DNA of 64,000 bases from Bifidobacterium panos (GTDB lineage: Bacteria; Actinomycetota; Actinomycetes; Actinomycetales; Bifidobacteriaceae), in contig NZ_JAAIIJ010000002.1 in assembly GCF_012932445.1 (NCBI RefSeq), positions 62,001 to 126,000 on the forward strand. The letters run 5' to 3'. This document shows positions 9,219 to 18,248 of this stretch, one piece after another; the stretch's first letter is position 1; each line of letters opens with the position of its first letter. A model generated the notes under the pieces. The model ran no database searches, had not been told where the DNA came from, and worked only from the letters and a program-made list of their open reading frames with translations. Both the position numbers and the translations under genes were made by a program.

Positions 9219-10535
9219 CTACTTGGCCAGGCCGGATGCGCGCAAAGCCTCGAAGCCGCCCTTCAGGTCGTCGAGGATGTCCTCGATGTTCTCGGTGCCG
9301 ATGGACAGGCGGATGGTGCCCTGATGGATGCCCTGATCCTCCAGCTCCTCGGCCGTCTCCTGGGAGTGGGTGGTGGAGGCCGGGTGGATCACCAGGCTCT
9401 TGGCGTCGGCCACGTTGGCCAGCAGGCTGAACAGGTGCAGGTTGTCGATGAACACGCGCGCCGCATCCTTGCCGCCCTTGATGTCGAAGGTGAAGATGGA
9501 GCCGCCGCCGTTCGGGAAGTACTTCTTGTACAGCGCGTTGTCCTTGCGGCCTTCGATGGAGGGGTGGGAGATGGACTCGACCTCGGGCACCGTCTTCAGA
9601 TAGTCGACGACCTTCAGGGCGTTCTCGACGTGACGCTCGACGCGCAGCGAGAGGGTCTCGGTGCCCTGCAACAGCAGGAACGCGGCGAACGGCGAGAGCG
9701 TGGCGCCGGTGTCGCGCAGCAGGATGGCGCGCACGCGGGTGACGAAGGCCGCGCCGCCCAGCGCCTCGTAGAAGTTCAGGCCGTGGTAGGAGGGGTCGGG
9801 CTCGGTCAGGGTGGGGAACTTGCCCGGTACCTCAGCCCAGTTGAAGTTGCCGCCCTCGACGATGACGCCGCCGAGCGTGGTGCCGTGGCCGCCGATGAAC
9901 TTGGTGGCCGATTCCACCACGATGTCCGCGCCGTGCTCCAGCGGGCGGAACAGGTAGGGCGTGGCGAAGGTGTTGTCGACGATCACCGGCAGGTGGTGCT
10001 TGTGCGCGATGGCGCTGATGGCCTCGAAGTCGGGCAGGTCGGCGTTCGGGTTGCCGAAGGTCTCGAAATAGACGAGCTTGGTGTTTTCCTGAATGGCGTC
10101 CTCGAACTCCTGCGGGTTTTCGGCGGAGACAAAGGTGGTGGTGATGCCGTCGCGCGGCAGGGTGTGGCGCAGCAGGTTGAAGGTGCCGCCATAGATGTTC
10201 TTGGCCGCCACGATGTGGTCGCCACTCTGGGTGATGTTGCGCACCGCGTATTCGACGGCCGCCGCGCCGGAAGCCACGGCCAGGCCAGCCGTGCCGCCTT
10301 CGAGGGCGGCGATGCGATCTTCGAACACGCCTTGGGTGGAGTTGGTCAGACGGCCGTAGATGTTGCCCGCATCGCTCAGGTCGAAGCGCGCCTCGGCATG
10401 GTCGAAGTTGTGGAAGACGTAGCTGGTGGTCTGGTAAATCGGCACCGCGCGGGAGTCAGTGGCCGGGTCGGCTTGTTCCTGACCGACGTGCAGCTGCAGG
10501 GTTTCAAAGCGATAGTTCTTGTTCTTCTCGGTCAT
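9219..10535 (-). CDS. metY: O-acetylhomoserine sulfhydrylase (PLP, Cys/Met family)
   Basis: PLP enzyme of the Cys/Met metabolism family that makes homocysteine from O-acetylhomoserine and sulfide. It is 438 residues from ATG 10535, chosen because AAAGGAG lies 5-6 bases upstream; a 38-codon upstream extension is discarded. The N-terminal FETLQLHVGQEQADPATDSRAVPIYQTTSYVF and the PLP-lysine stretch VESATKFIGGHGTTLGG (Lys about 210) are characteristic. The length and QLHVGQE opening favour MetY over cystathionine gamma-synthase. It stands alone, with 350 bp of non-coding sequence before the divergent yraN. I could not recognise a known S-adenosylmethionine riboswitch there. Confidence 0.93.
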   Translation of the reverse strand: MTEKNKNYRFETLQLHVGQEQADPATDSRAVPIYQTTSYVFHNFDHAEARFDLSDAGNIYGRLTNSTQGVFEDRIAALEGGTAGLAVASGAAAVEYAVRNITQSGDHIVAAKNIYGGTFNLLRHTLPRDGITTTFVSAENPQEFEDAIQENTKLVYFETFGNPNADLPDFEAISAIAHKHHLPVIVDNTFATPYLFRPLEHGADIVVESATKFIGGHGTTLGGVIVEGGNFNWAEVPGKFPTLTEPDPSYHGLNFYEALGGAAFVTRVRAILLRDTGATLSPFAAFLLLQGTETLSLRVERHVENALKVVDYLKTVPEVESISHPSIEGRKDNALYKKYFPNGGGSIFTFDIKGGKDAARVFIDNLHLFSLLANVADAKSLVIHPASTTHSQETAEELEDQGIHQGTIRLSIGTENIEDILDDLKGGFEALRASGLAK

Positions 10536-10885
10536 GTTGGCTCCTTTGTGGATTCGATTTACGTTGTTCCCGTCACCCGCCTGCCGTGTGGCGGTTGGCG
10601 AGGTGCTGGTTATGAACGTATTCGTTTGCGGGCTCATAATGCAAGCCAAACGCTATCGGGGTTGCCTATAGCCCCTTCTAAACCGTTGGAATCACTGGGG
10701 TTCAAGGGAGTTTTAATACGATTTTCCCCATATCGGAAAGTCCTCGCGACACGCCGAGGCCCGGCCGAATGTGGATAACCGCATCTCTATCCACACGTTA
10801 TCCACGACACGCCCGAGGCAGGGGGTCGAGTACACATTCCTCCCCACGGTTGCATCAACGCTTGGGCACCCCGCACAGTGGAGGC
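10536..10885. other. 350-bp intergenic region with DnaA-box-like cluster
   Basis: Separates divergent metY and yraN. It contains a perfect 9-bp inverted repeat, gtggataac (10771-10779) and gttatccac (10797-10805). Overlapping these are TGTGGATAA (10770-10778, exact DnaA-box complement), CTATCCACA (10787-10795) and TTATCCACG (10798-10806), the last two each one base off the TTATCCACA consensus. The promoter side of metY has no convincing -35/-10 pair. Confidence 0.55.
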
Positions 10886-11314
10886 ATGAGCAACATATCG
10901 ACACACCAACAGGCGCTTGACGTCGTCGCCGCGCAACTGTGCGACGAGACGCTTTCCAGCCGCAAGCTCGGCTCGCTCGGCGAAGACTATGCCGCGACAT
11001 GGCTTGCCGCGCAGGGCTGGCGCATCCTTGAGCGCAACTGGCATTGTCGTTACGGCGAACTGGACATCGTAGCGGTTGACGACGAAAGCCGCATCGTGTT
11101 CGTCGAAGTGAAAACAAGACGGGCCACGCGATTCGGCACGCCCCAGGAGGCCGTCACGCAAGCCAAGCAGAAGAATCTGCGCCGCGCCGCCGTGCAATGG
11201 CTGTTGGCCCCGGAACATCGAGCCAGGCATCGCGGCGTGCGCTTCGACGTGATCACCGTGGTGATACAACACGGCGGGCAACCGGCCGTCCACCACATCA
11301 AGGAGGCGTTCTGA
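10886..11314 (+). CDS. yraN: UPF0102/YraN-family putative endonuclease
   Basis: Small restriction-endonuclease-fold protein (142 residues) of unproven function, commonly next to comM and dprA. The fold signature is present: [35 protein letters not shown] (Glu/Asp catalytic-like residues), then VFVEVKTRR (E-x-K). The start ATG 10886 has GTGGAGG just upstream; a 39-codon upstream extension is rejected as low-complexity and overlapping the DnaA-box region. The stop overlaps the comM start by one base (TGATG), showing translational coupling. Confidence 0.9.
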   Translation: MSNISTHQQALDVVAAQLCDETLSSRKLGSLGEDYAATWLAAQGWRILERNWHCRYGELDIVAVDDESRIVFVEVKTRRATRFGTPQEAVTQAKQKNLRRAAVQWLLAPEHRARHRGVRFDVITVVIQHGGQPAVHHIKEAF

Positions 11315-12855
11315 TGGCTATTGGAGGCGCATTATCCATAGGTCTCATCGGCTTGAAGGCCTTCACCGTCACGGCTCAGGCGTTCATCAGCCCGGGCCTG
11401 CCCTATTTTTCCATCATCGGCTTGCCGGACACTTCGCTGTCAGAGGCGCGCGAACGCGTGAAATCTGCCTGTCAGGCGAGCGGCTTTTCATGGCCGCAAA
11501 CCCGTGTGACCGTGAACCTCTCCCCCGCGGCGATGCCCAAACGCGGCTCGTCACACGACCTGGCCATTGCCGCGGCGGTGCTCAGCGCGGCCGGCGCGAT
11601 CGGCCACGACTCCCTGGCCTCAACCGTGGTGATGGGCGAGGTGAATCTCGACGGCACGGTGCTGCCCATCAACGGCGTGCTGCCGATTCTGCTGCATGCC
11701 CGCGAGCGTGGCATCACACAGGTGATTCTGCCCGAAGGCAATATGGATGAGGCACATCTGATCGACGGTTTGCACGTGCGTGGCGTGCGGCATGTGGGCG
11801 AACTCATCGAACTTATGGGAGGGCAAGCACGATATCGCATACCCGACAACTACCGCCCGAACGAGCGGGTCGCTTCGGCCGACGAGCCGCTCATGTTTCC
11901 CGGATTGGGCGATATGAGCGAAATCGTCGGTCAGGAGCATGCCAAATGGGCGCTGGAGGTGGCTGCGGCCGGCGGCCATCACCTGCTGATGACGGGGCCT
12001 CCCGGCTCGGGCAAGACCATGCTCGCCTCGCGCATGCCGGGCATCATGTGCCCTCTGACGGACGACGAACAGTTGGAGGTGGCGATGATTCGTTCGTTGT
12101 GCGGCGCATTGCCCGCGCATGGCATCAGCGACGTGCCGCCGTTCGAGGCACCCCACCACACCGCTTCCACCGCGGCGTTGACCGGAGGCGGCACCGGCCT
12201 TGCGCAACCGGGGGCGATCACGCGCGCGCATCGCGGCGTGCTGTTCCTGGACGAGGCGCCCGAGTTCTCCGCACGGGCGATGCAGACGCTCAGAGAGCCA
12301 TTGGAATCCGGGTATATCGCCATATCGCGCTCAAAAGGCACCACGTATTACCCGGCGTCGTTCCAGCTGGTGATGGCGGCCAACGCATGCCCGTGCGGCA
12401 TGTCCTACGGCACCGGCGAGCGTTGCACATGCAGCCAACGCGAGCGGCAACGCTATTTCGCCAGACTTTCCGGCCCTATTCTCGACCGCATCGACATTCA
12501 GGTGGAGGTGCCGCCGATTTCGCGCATCATCGTCAATCGCGAGGTGATGGAGCCTCGCGCCACCAGCGCCCAGATTCGTGGGAGGGTCATCCAAGCACGT
12601 CAGATTGCGCGCGAACGCTTCCGTGCGCACGGCTGGAATTGCAATGCCCAGGCTTCGGGCACTTGGCTGCGCGAACATCTGTCGGCGAGCGCGCTCGAAC
12701 CCATCAACCACGCTCTCGAAACACACCGTCTGAGCTTGCGGGGTGCCGACCGCGCCATGAGATTGGCATGGACGCTGGCCGATCTTGCAGGCGCAACCTC
12801 CCCCGGGCGCGACGAAATCAATCAGGGCATCGCCCTGCGCACCCATTTGAGCTAA
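11314..12855 (+). CDS. comM: YifB/ComM-type AAA+ ATPase (Mg-chelatase-like)
   Basis: Hexameric helicase-like ATPase that promotes branch migration during natural transformation in other bacteria. It is 513 residues from ATG 11314. An N-terminal Lon-type domain (about 1-170: IGLIGLKAFTVTAQAFISPGLPYFSIIGLPDTSLSEARERV) precedes the Mg-chelatase AAA module. That module has Walker A TGPPGSGKTMLASRMPG at about residue 225 and Walker B GVLFLDEAPEF, followed by a cysteine cluster NACPCGMSYGTGERCTC and the C-terminal lid. Middle gene of yraN-comM-dprA, consistent with a role in processing incoming DNA. Confidence 0.95.
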   Translation: MAIGGALSIGLIGLKAFTVTAQAFISPGLPYFSIIGLPDTSLSEARERVKSACQASGFSWPQTRVTVNLSPAAMPKRGSSHDLAIAAAVLSAAGAIGHDSLASTVVMGEVNLDGTVLPINGVLPILLHARERGITQVILPEGNMDEAHLIDGLHVRGVRHVGELIELMGGQARYRIPDNYRPNERVASADEPLMFPGLGDMSEIVGQEHAKWALEVAAAGGHHLLMTGPPGSGKTMLASRMPGIMCPLTDDEQLEVAMIRSLCGALPAHGISDVPPFEAPHHTASTAALTGGGTGLAQPGAITRAHRGVLFLDEAPEFSARAMQTLREPLESGYIAISRSKGTTYYPASFQLVMAANACPCGMSYGTGERCTCSQRERQRYFARLSGPILDRIDIQVEVPPISRIIVNREVMEPRATSAQIRGRVIQARQIARERFRAHGWNCNAQASGTWLREHLSASALEPINHALETHRLSLRGADRAMRLAWTLADLAGATSPGRDEINQGIALRTHLS

Positions 12856-12865
12856 GGAAACCCGC

Positions 12866-14191
12866 ATGAATGCCGCAATCCATCCCCCATTGAGCACAGA
12901 GGCGCTGGCACGCGCCACACTCACGTTCTGCCTCGATGGCGCGGACGCGCTGATGTATGCCGCGCTCAAAGGGGCGGGTTCGGCGCAGGAGGTGTTGGAG
13001 CTCATCATCGCCTCGCGTCCCGACGCTTCTGGGCAAACGGAGGCTTTGCATCGGCTTGATCAGGTGTTCGCCACGGGATTGTCCCGATGGGGGCGCAAAC
13101 CCACGGCTCAGGCCCTTGCCGCGTTCCATCGATCGTTGGACGGGTGGCATGCGAGGCTCGCCCAACTGCCTTCCTTGAATTGGCAACAGTTGGGCGACTG
13201 GTTCACGATGGATGGCGCCCAGTGGATCGTTGGGCCGGACAGTGCGTTATGGCCGCGTCAGTTGATGGACTTGTCCACGCGCAAGGACTGGGCGCCGCCC
13301 TTGTGTCTGTGGGGCATCGGCGACGCCGAAGCGTTGACTTGTTGCGACAACCCCGTGGCGGTGGTCGGTTCGCGCGGTGTCAACGACTATGGCCGTGGCG
13401 TGGCCCGCGAGGTGGCGGCGTGCGCCGCTTGTGATGGGCATTTGGTGGTTTCGGGAGGGGCGTTGGGCACCGACGCGGCGGCGCATTGGGGTGCCCTATC
13501 CGCCACGCAACATCGCGGGCTTGAAGCTTCAGGCCGCACGGTGGCGGTGTTCGCCGGAGGGCTCAATCATATTGGCCCGCCGTCGAATCTACGCCTGTTC
13601 GACCAGATCACGGCGAATGGAGGCGCGCTCATCAGCGAACTGTGCCCCAGCACCATTCCCGAGCCGCGTCGATTTCTGATTCGCAACCGCATCATCGCGG
13701 CATTGGCATCAACGGTGGTGATCGCCCAGGCACGCCTGCGTTCGGGCGCGCTCAACACCGCGGGGTGGGCCAACGAGCTGGGGCGCACGGTGGTGGCCGC
13801 GCCCGGAGACATCACTATGCCGCACAATGCCGGGTGCAACCGGCTGATTTCCCGCGCGGAGGCGCTGATTCTGACCAGTCCGCCAGACATCAGGGAGTTC
13901 TGTCATGCCCCGCACCCTCCGCTCGGAAGCGACGGTTTCAACGACAAAGAAACCGACGGCCCACCTGCCGGGGATGATCATCTGACGGATTCCCAACGCA
14001 CGCTCATCGACACGATTCGATTATGTCACCGACGTCATCTGACGGCCACGCCGGACGCCCTACTGTCATGCATGATGCGACAGGCGAACGCCAGCAAACC
14101 GACCATCGCCCAGATCATGGCCGACTTGGGGACTTTGGAAGTGCAGGGTCTCGTCGAATACAACGGCGCGGCCAATCTCACCACGGGCTGA
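12866..14191 (+). CDS. dprA: DNA-processing protein DprA
   Basis: Single-stranded-DNA-binding RecA loader of transformation; 441 residues. The N-terminal helical region has no obvious motif. The Rossmann-like core (about 165-330) has VAVVGSRGVNDYG, VVSGGALGTDAAAH, the nucleotide-loop-like FAGGLNHIGPPSN, LCPSTIPEPRRFLIRNRIIAALASTVVIAQARLRSGALNT and VAAPGDI. The C-terminal 100 residues form a winged-helix-like tail (LLSCMMRQANASKPTIAQIMADLGTLEVQGLVEY). TAAGGAAA precedes the start. It lies 10 bp after comM and is probably cotranscribed. Confidence 0.95.
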   Translation: MNAAIHPPLSTEALARATLTFCLDGADALMYAALKGAGSAQEVLELIIASRPDASGQTEALHRLDQVFATGLSRWGRKPTAQALAAFHRSLDGWHARLAQLPSLNWQQLGDWFTMDGAQWIVGPDSALWPRQLMDLSTRKDWAPPLCLWGIGDAEALTCCDNPVAVVGSRGVNDYGRGVAREVAACAACDGHLVVSGGALGTDAAAHWGALSATQHRGLEASGRTVAVFAGGLNHIGPPSNLRLFDQITANGGALISELCPSTIPEPRRFLIRNRIIAALASTVVIAQARLRSGALNTAGWANELGRTVVAAPGDITMPHNAGCNRLISRAEALILTSPPDIREFCHAPHPPLGSDGFNDKETDGPPAGDDHLTDSQRTLIDTIRLCHRRHLTATPDALLSCMMRQANASKPTIAQIMADLGTLEVQGLVEYNGAANLTTG

Positions 14192-14198
14192 ACGGAAT

Positions 14199-14543
14199 CT
14201 ATGCCTGCCATTGGCACCGGTCGAGATCGACGCGCCAGCCGTCGGCACCGGCGTTGCCGTTGGGGGCAGGCGGGATGAATGTCACGCCCTCGTCTTCAAG
14301 CAGGGCGCGCTGCTCGTCTGGCCCGCCGAAGGCGAAGCCGGGGGCCAGCGACCCGTCGCGGAACACCACGCGATGGCATGGGGTCACGCCAGGTTCGGGG
14401 TTGGCATGCAAGGCATACCCCACCGTTCGCGCGTTGCGCGGCGCTCCGGCCAGCGCGGCCACCTGCCCATAGGTTGCCACGGTTCCACGCGGAATACGCT
14501 TGACCACTTCATACACGCGACTGTTGAATGATTGCTCCGCCAT
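14199..14543 (-). CDS. MGMT-family DNA alkyltransferase-like protein, single-domain
   Basis: About 114 residues, the size of the C-terminal DNA-binding domain of O6-alkylguanine-DNA alkyltransferases alone. It contains the helix-turn-helix (RIPRGTVATYGQVAALAGAPRNARTVGYAL) and the active-site segment VTPCHRVVFRDGSLA, where the acceptor Cys is retained. It is therefore not an alkyltransferase-like ATL protein, which has Trp at that site. Function: probable repair or recognition of alkylated guanine. The start is uncertain (ATG 14543, or ATGs at 14552 and 14561). It is convergent with dprA (7 bp apart). Confidence 0.85.
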   Translation of the reverse strand: MAEQSFNSRVYEVVKRIPRGTVATYGQVAALAGAPRNARTVGYALHANPEPGVTPCHRVVFRDGSLAPGFAFGGPDEQRALLEDEGVTFIPPAPNGNAGADGWRVDLDRCQWQA

Positions 14544-14722
14544 ACCTCTCATTATGTCCATTATGTCCGCCAATGGCCCCGACTGTGCGATTCGCGCGCA
14601 AAACCGTGCGGCAATCGGGCAAAGCCGCGGCCCCAAACACCCAATCCCGACATGAGCCATCTTCTCCATGACGCGCCTGCCCAGCCACAACCGACCATCT
14701 GCCCGGCAAGTCACCCCTTGTT

Positions 14723-16561
14723 GTGAGAATGGCAGATATGAGCCCGAAGCACTTGGAAAACATGTATGACGCGGTGATTGTCGGCGCGGGAGCGGCCGGC
14801 CTGTCGGCGGCGTTGGGGTTATTGCGTTCCCCCGAAGTTGGGGACATGCGGGCGAGCGGAACCGAGCCGAAGATCCTGGTGATATCCAAGCTGCAACCGC
14901 TGCGCTCGCACACCGGCTCGGCCGAGGGAGGCATCGCCGCGGCCCTGGGCAATGTGGAGCAGGACGATTGGCAGTGGCATTATTACGACACCGTCAAAGG
15001 CGGCGACTGGCTGGTCGATCAGGACGCGGCCAAGCTGCTCGCGCAATACGCGCCTGAAACGGTGATCAATCTGGAGCGGCAGGGCGTGGCCTTCTCCCGC
15101 ACCGAGGACGGGCATATCGCGCAACGTCGCTTCGGCGGCCACACCCGCGATTTCGGCGGCAATGCAGTCAAACGCGCCGCCTATGCGGCCGACCGTGTGG
15201 GGCATCAGATTCTGCACACGTTGTGGCAACAGTGCGTGGCCAATGGCGTCGATTTCGCCGAGGAATGGTACGTCACCGATCTGGTGCTCGATGACGAGCG
15301 TTCGCGCGTGGCCGGCGTGGTCGCCTTCGACACGCATGCCGGCACGTTGCATGCCGTGCATGCGCGCAACGTGCTGCTCGCCACCGGCGGCGCCGGGCGT
15401 CTGTTCCACACCACTTCGAACTCATGGGACTTGACCGGCGACGGCATGGCGCTGGCGCTGGCGGCCGGATTGCAGTTGGAGGACGCGGAGTTCGTGCAGT
15501 TCCATCCCACCGGCTTGGCGCACACCGGCATTCTGCTGTCCGAGGCGGCTCGCGCCGAAGGTGGCGTGTTGCGCAACGCGCGAGGAGAGGCGTTTATGGA
15601 ACGGTATGCGCCGGGGCATGGCGATCTGGCCGCACGCGATGTAGTGAGCCGTTCGATCATGGCCGAAATCGACGCGGGCCGCGGTGTGGTCGACCCGAAG
15701 GAGCCGAACGGCCCCAAGGATTGCGTGTGGCTGGATCTGACGGGCATCGACGCCGAACATATGGAGCGCACCTTGCCCGAAGTGGTCGAGACGATACGCG
15801 CATACGCGAACCTCGACCCGACGCGTGATCTGGTGCCGGTCAAGCCCACGGCGCATTACACGATGGGCGGCATTCCCATCACCACGGATGGCGAAGTGTA
15901 TCGCTGGGAAGATGGCCGGCGAGCCGTCATCGAAGGTCTGTTCGCCGCGGGCGAGTGTTCCTGTGTGTCCGTGCATGGCGCGAACCGCCTGGGCGGCAAC
16001 TCCCTGCTCGACGCCTGTCTGTTCGGCACCCGCGCCGGCAAGGCCATTGCCGCGCGCCTCGACGCGCCGGCAGCCGGCACCGATGATGTTGATCCCGCAG
16101 TGGATACCGCCGCATCGGCACGCAAAAGCGACCTCGATGCGTTATTGTCCGCTCAAAGAGACAACGAGGACAATCCCTACCGGCTGATGGCCGATCTCGG
16201 CATCGTAATGGAGCAGGCGGCTGCGGTGCGTTGCAGCGAAGGCACACTCGCCAAGGCAGCCGACGCGCTGGACGGCGAACTTGCGTCACGCGCCGCGGCA
16301 CTCACCGCCCATGAGCATTCCCCCGCTTTCAATCAGGAGGTCACCGCCATTTGGGAGGCACGCCACCTCATCATGCTGGGCAAAGCCGTGCTCACCGCCT
16401 CCGATGCGCGGCACGAATCCCGCGGCTCGCTCAAGCGCACCGACTACCCGCAGCGCGACGACGAGCATTTCCTCGCGCATTCGATGACCGACGCGAGCCA
16501 CACGGTGGCTTGGCAGCCGGTGCACATCGTGGACGTTGAGCCAAAGAAGCGCGAATACTGA
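14723..16561 (+). CDS. sdhA: succinate dehydrogenase/fumarate reductase flavoprotein subunit
   Basis: FAD subunit interconverting succinate and fumarate; 612 residues from GTG 14723 (ATGs at 14729 and 14738 are possible). It has the dinucleotide fold YDAVIVGAGAAGLSAALGLL, the flavinylation context RSHTGSAEGGIAAALGN, substrate residues in FGGHTRDFGG and ADRVGHQILHTLW, the active-site Arg region in EAARAEGGVLRN, and SVHGANRLGGNSLLDACLFG. The HTLW and VHGANRLGGNSLLD segments match SdhA rather than NadB. sdhB follows 74 bp later. No anchor subunits are present, so the membrane partner or electron acceptor is unknown. An anabolic or redox-balancing role is more likely than a full TCA cycle. Confidence 0.88.
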   Translation: MRMADMSPKHLENMYDAVIVGAGAAGLSAALGLLRSPEVGDMRASGTEPKILVISKLQPLRSHTGSAEGGIAAALGNVEQDDWQWHYYDTVKGGDWLVDQDAAKLLAQYAPETVINLERQGVAFSRTEDGHIAQRRFGGHTRDFGGNAVKRAAYAADRVGHQILHTLWQQCVANGVDFAEEWYVTDLVLDDERSRVAGVVAFDTHAGTLHAVHARNVLLATGGAGRLFHTTSNSWDLTGDGMALALAAGLQLEDAEFVQFHPTGLAHTGILLSEAARAEGGVLRNARGEAFMERYAPGHGDLAARDVVSRSIMAEIDAGRGVVDPKEPNGPKDCVWLDLTGIDAEHMERTLPEVVETIRAYANLDPTRDLVPVKPTAHYTMGGIPITTDGEVYRWEDGRRAVIEGLFAAGECSCVSVHGANRLGGNSLLDACLFGTRAGKAIAARLDAPAAGTDDVDPAVDTAASARKSDLDALLSAQRDNEDNPYRLMADLGIVMEQAAAVRCSEGTLAKAADALDGELASRAAALTAHEHSPAFNQEVTAIWEARHLIMLGKAVLTASDARHESRGSLKRTDYPQRDDEHFLAHSMTDASHTVAWQPVHIVDVEPKKREY

Positions 16562-16635
16562 TAGTTTGCGGACAAACAGTTCGCGGACAATGGTTTGTGA
16601 CACAATAGTGTGCTGAACGAATAGGAGACTTGCGC

Positions 16636-17553
16636 ATGACGAACACCACGGTGACTTTGCAAGTGCATCGGTTCGCACCTCGTCCCGAACGCGATCGCGG
16701 CAGCAGCCCGTTTGCCCGCACAAGCTCACCGTTCGGCTCCTCCGGCGAAAGGCGTCGTCGCCCTCGCGGCAAGCAGTGGGTGCAGGAATATACGCTTGAA
16801 GCGCGCCCCGAAGACACGGTGCTCGACTGTCTGCTGACCATCAAACGCACCATCGATCCGACACTGGCCTTCCGCTATTCGTGCGGACATGGCATGTGTG
16901 GCTCCGATGCGGCATCCGTCAACGGCACGCCCACGCTGCTGTGCACCGCAACGTTGAAAGATTGGGCCAAACCGTGCGTCCCCGGCTCCGCAACCGATGA
17001 TGAGGGGTTCCGTTCCACAGGCGAGCCCGGTGCCGGCACCGTCTCTGCCACCGAACACAGCGAAACCGGAGGCCGCAATCTCGGCGTCATCGAGCTTGCG
17101 GCCCTGCCCGGCTTCCCGGTGCAGCGCGACCTGATCGCCGACATCGACCCCATGCTCGAACAGATCAAGAAACTCAAGCCGTTTCTGCAGGCGGACGGCG
17201 TGCTTGCCACCACTAAGGGCGGCAAAGTCGATGTCTTTGAATACCTGCAACATCCCGACGAACTCGCGCGCTATGAGCAGTTGAGCAACTGCATCGCCTG
17301 TGGCGTGTGCGAAGGCTCCTGCCCCGTGTTCGCGGGCGGCGATGCCTTCATCGGCCCGGCCGCGTTGATTTCGGCCAGCCGCTTCATCAACGATTCACGC
17401 GACAGCGCAGCCCAAGCGCGCCTGGATGCCATCGACACCGCCGACGGCGTGCCCGCCTGCCAGTCGGTGCGCGCCTGCACACGCGAATGTCCGCGTGGCA
17501 TCGACGTGGGCGAGGAGATGTGGCAAATCGTCGCTAAGGTAAGGGAACGTTAA
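16636..17553 (+). CDS. sdhB: succinate dehydrogenase/fumarate reductase iron-sulfur subunit
   Basis: Electron-transfer subunit pairing with the upstream flavoprotein; 305 residues. ATG 16636 was chosen because AGGAG lies 8 bases upstream (a TTG at 16630 is too close). The [2Fe-2S] loop is FRYSCGHGMCGSDAASVNGTPTLLC; Asp replaces the third Cys, as in E. coli SdhB. The C-terminal [4Fe-4S]/[3Fe-4S] motifs are NCIACGVCEGSCPVF and CQSVRACTRECPRGID. A basic Ser/Arg-rich insertion near residue 20-45 and a 40-residue Gly/Thr-rich insertion after the first cluster make it longer than typical. No sdhC/D follows. Confidence 0.88.
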   Translation: MTNTTVTLQVHRFAPRPERDRGSSPFARTSSPFGSSGERRRRPRGKQWVQEYTLEARPEDTVLDCLLTIKRTIDPTLAFRYSCGHGMCGSDAASVNGTPTLLCTATLKDWAKPCVPGSATDDEGFRSTGEPGAGTVSATEHSETGGRNLGVIELAALPGFPVQRDLIADIDPMLEQIKKLKPFLQADGVLATTKGGKVDVFEYLQHPDELARYEQLSNCIACGVCEGSCPVFAGGDAFIGPAALISASRFINDSRDSAAQARLDAIDTADGVPACQSVRACTRECPRGIDVGEEMWQIVAKVRER

Positions 17554-17576
17554 CGAGCGTAAAGGAGCTTCGCATC

Positions 17577-18248
17577 ATGAATCAGACCACCTACACCAAT
17601 CTGGCCAAGGCTTGGGGATATGTGGAGGATCATGCGTTCGCTCGACAGGCACCCGAACTCAACGAGGCTCGCACGCATGCGCAGGCGGCCGGCATGCCCC
17701 AGGGCTCGGCGGCGCAGGCTCATCTGCTGGCCTTGCTGGTGCGCATAACAAATGCGAAATCCGTCATCGCCGTCGGCACCGGCTCCGTGGTCGAGACGCT
17801 TGAGCTGGTGCAAGCCCTTGAGTCAGAAGGCCAACTCACGGCGGTCGACTCGTCTTCCCAGGGCATCACGCTTATTCGCCAGGCGTTCGCGCGCCTCCAG
17901 GACGAGACATCCACCACCCTGCGCGCCGTGAATGCCAAAGCCAGCGAATTTCTGCCCCGTCTCAACGGCGAGGATTACGATCTGATCGTTGTGGCCGGCG
18001 ACCCCGGCAATTACGCGCCCGCATTCGAGCAGGCGTCGCGACTGTTGCGCACACGAGGCACCATCGTGTTCACCGACATGCTGGCTCTCGAAAGCGAAGG
18101 CAGCAACGGCGGCGTGATCAACCCCGCAGACCGCGGCGACAAGGCCACCGCAATGCGCGAGCTGCTCGGCACCATCGAAGCGGACGAGCGATTCGACACC
18201 GCCCTGATCCCAACCGGCACTGGGCTGCTGATCGCCGTCAAGCGCTGA
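17577..18248 (+). CDS. class I SAM-dependent O-methyltransferase (family 3-like)
   Basis: A 223-residue methyltransferase related to the catechol/caffeoyl-CoA O-methyltransferase group. The SAM-binding motif region reads SVIAVGTGSVVETLELVQAL (normally VLEIGTG...), followed by the acidic ribose ligand LTAVDSSSQG and YDLIVVAGDPGNYAPAFEQASRLLRTRGTIVFTDML. The substrate is unknown. It lies 23 bp after sdhB and is probably cotranscribed. Its last codons overlap the convergent LOG-family gene by 11 bp. Confidence 0.85.
   Translation: MNQTTYTNLAKAWGYVEDHAFARQAPELNEARTHAQAAGMPQGSAAQAHLLALLVRITNAKSVIAVGTGSVVETLELVQALESEGQLTAVDSSSQGITLIRQAFARLQDETSTTLRAVNAKASEFLPRLNGEDYDLIVVAGDPGNYAPAFEQASRLLRTRGTIVFTDMLALESEGSNGGVINPADRGDKATAMRELLGTIEADERFDTALIPTGTGLLIAVKR

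Noticed and set aside
10536-10700. S-adenosylmethionine riboswitch upstream of metY
   Set aside because: No recognisable SAM aptamer core; only ordinary short hairpins seen by eye.
9168-10778. 536-codon frame antisense to metY
   Set aside because: Gly/Gln/Arg-rich shadow of metY; spans its terminator and upstream region.
10770-10806. Chromosomal origin oriC
   Set aside because: Only three DnaA-box-like sites, no AT-rich unwinding region, and no dnaA/dnaN next to it.
14199-14543. Alkyltransferase-like (ATL) protein without acceptor Cys
   Set aside because: The active-site segment reads PCHRV with Cys retained, not PWHRV.
14723-16561. L-aspartate oxidase (NadB) assignment
   Set aside because: ADRVGHQILHTLW and VHGANRLGGNSLLD match SdhA, and an SdhB gene follows directly; no nadA/nadC nearby.
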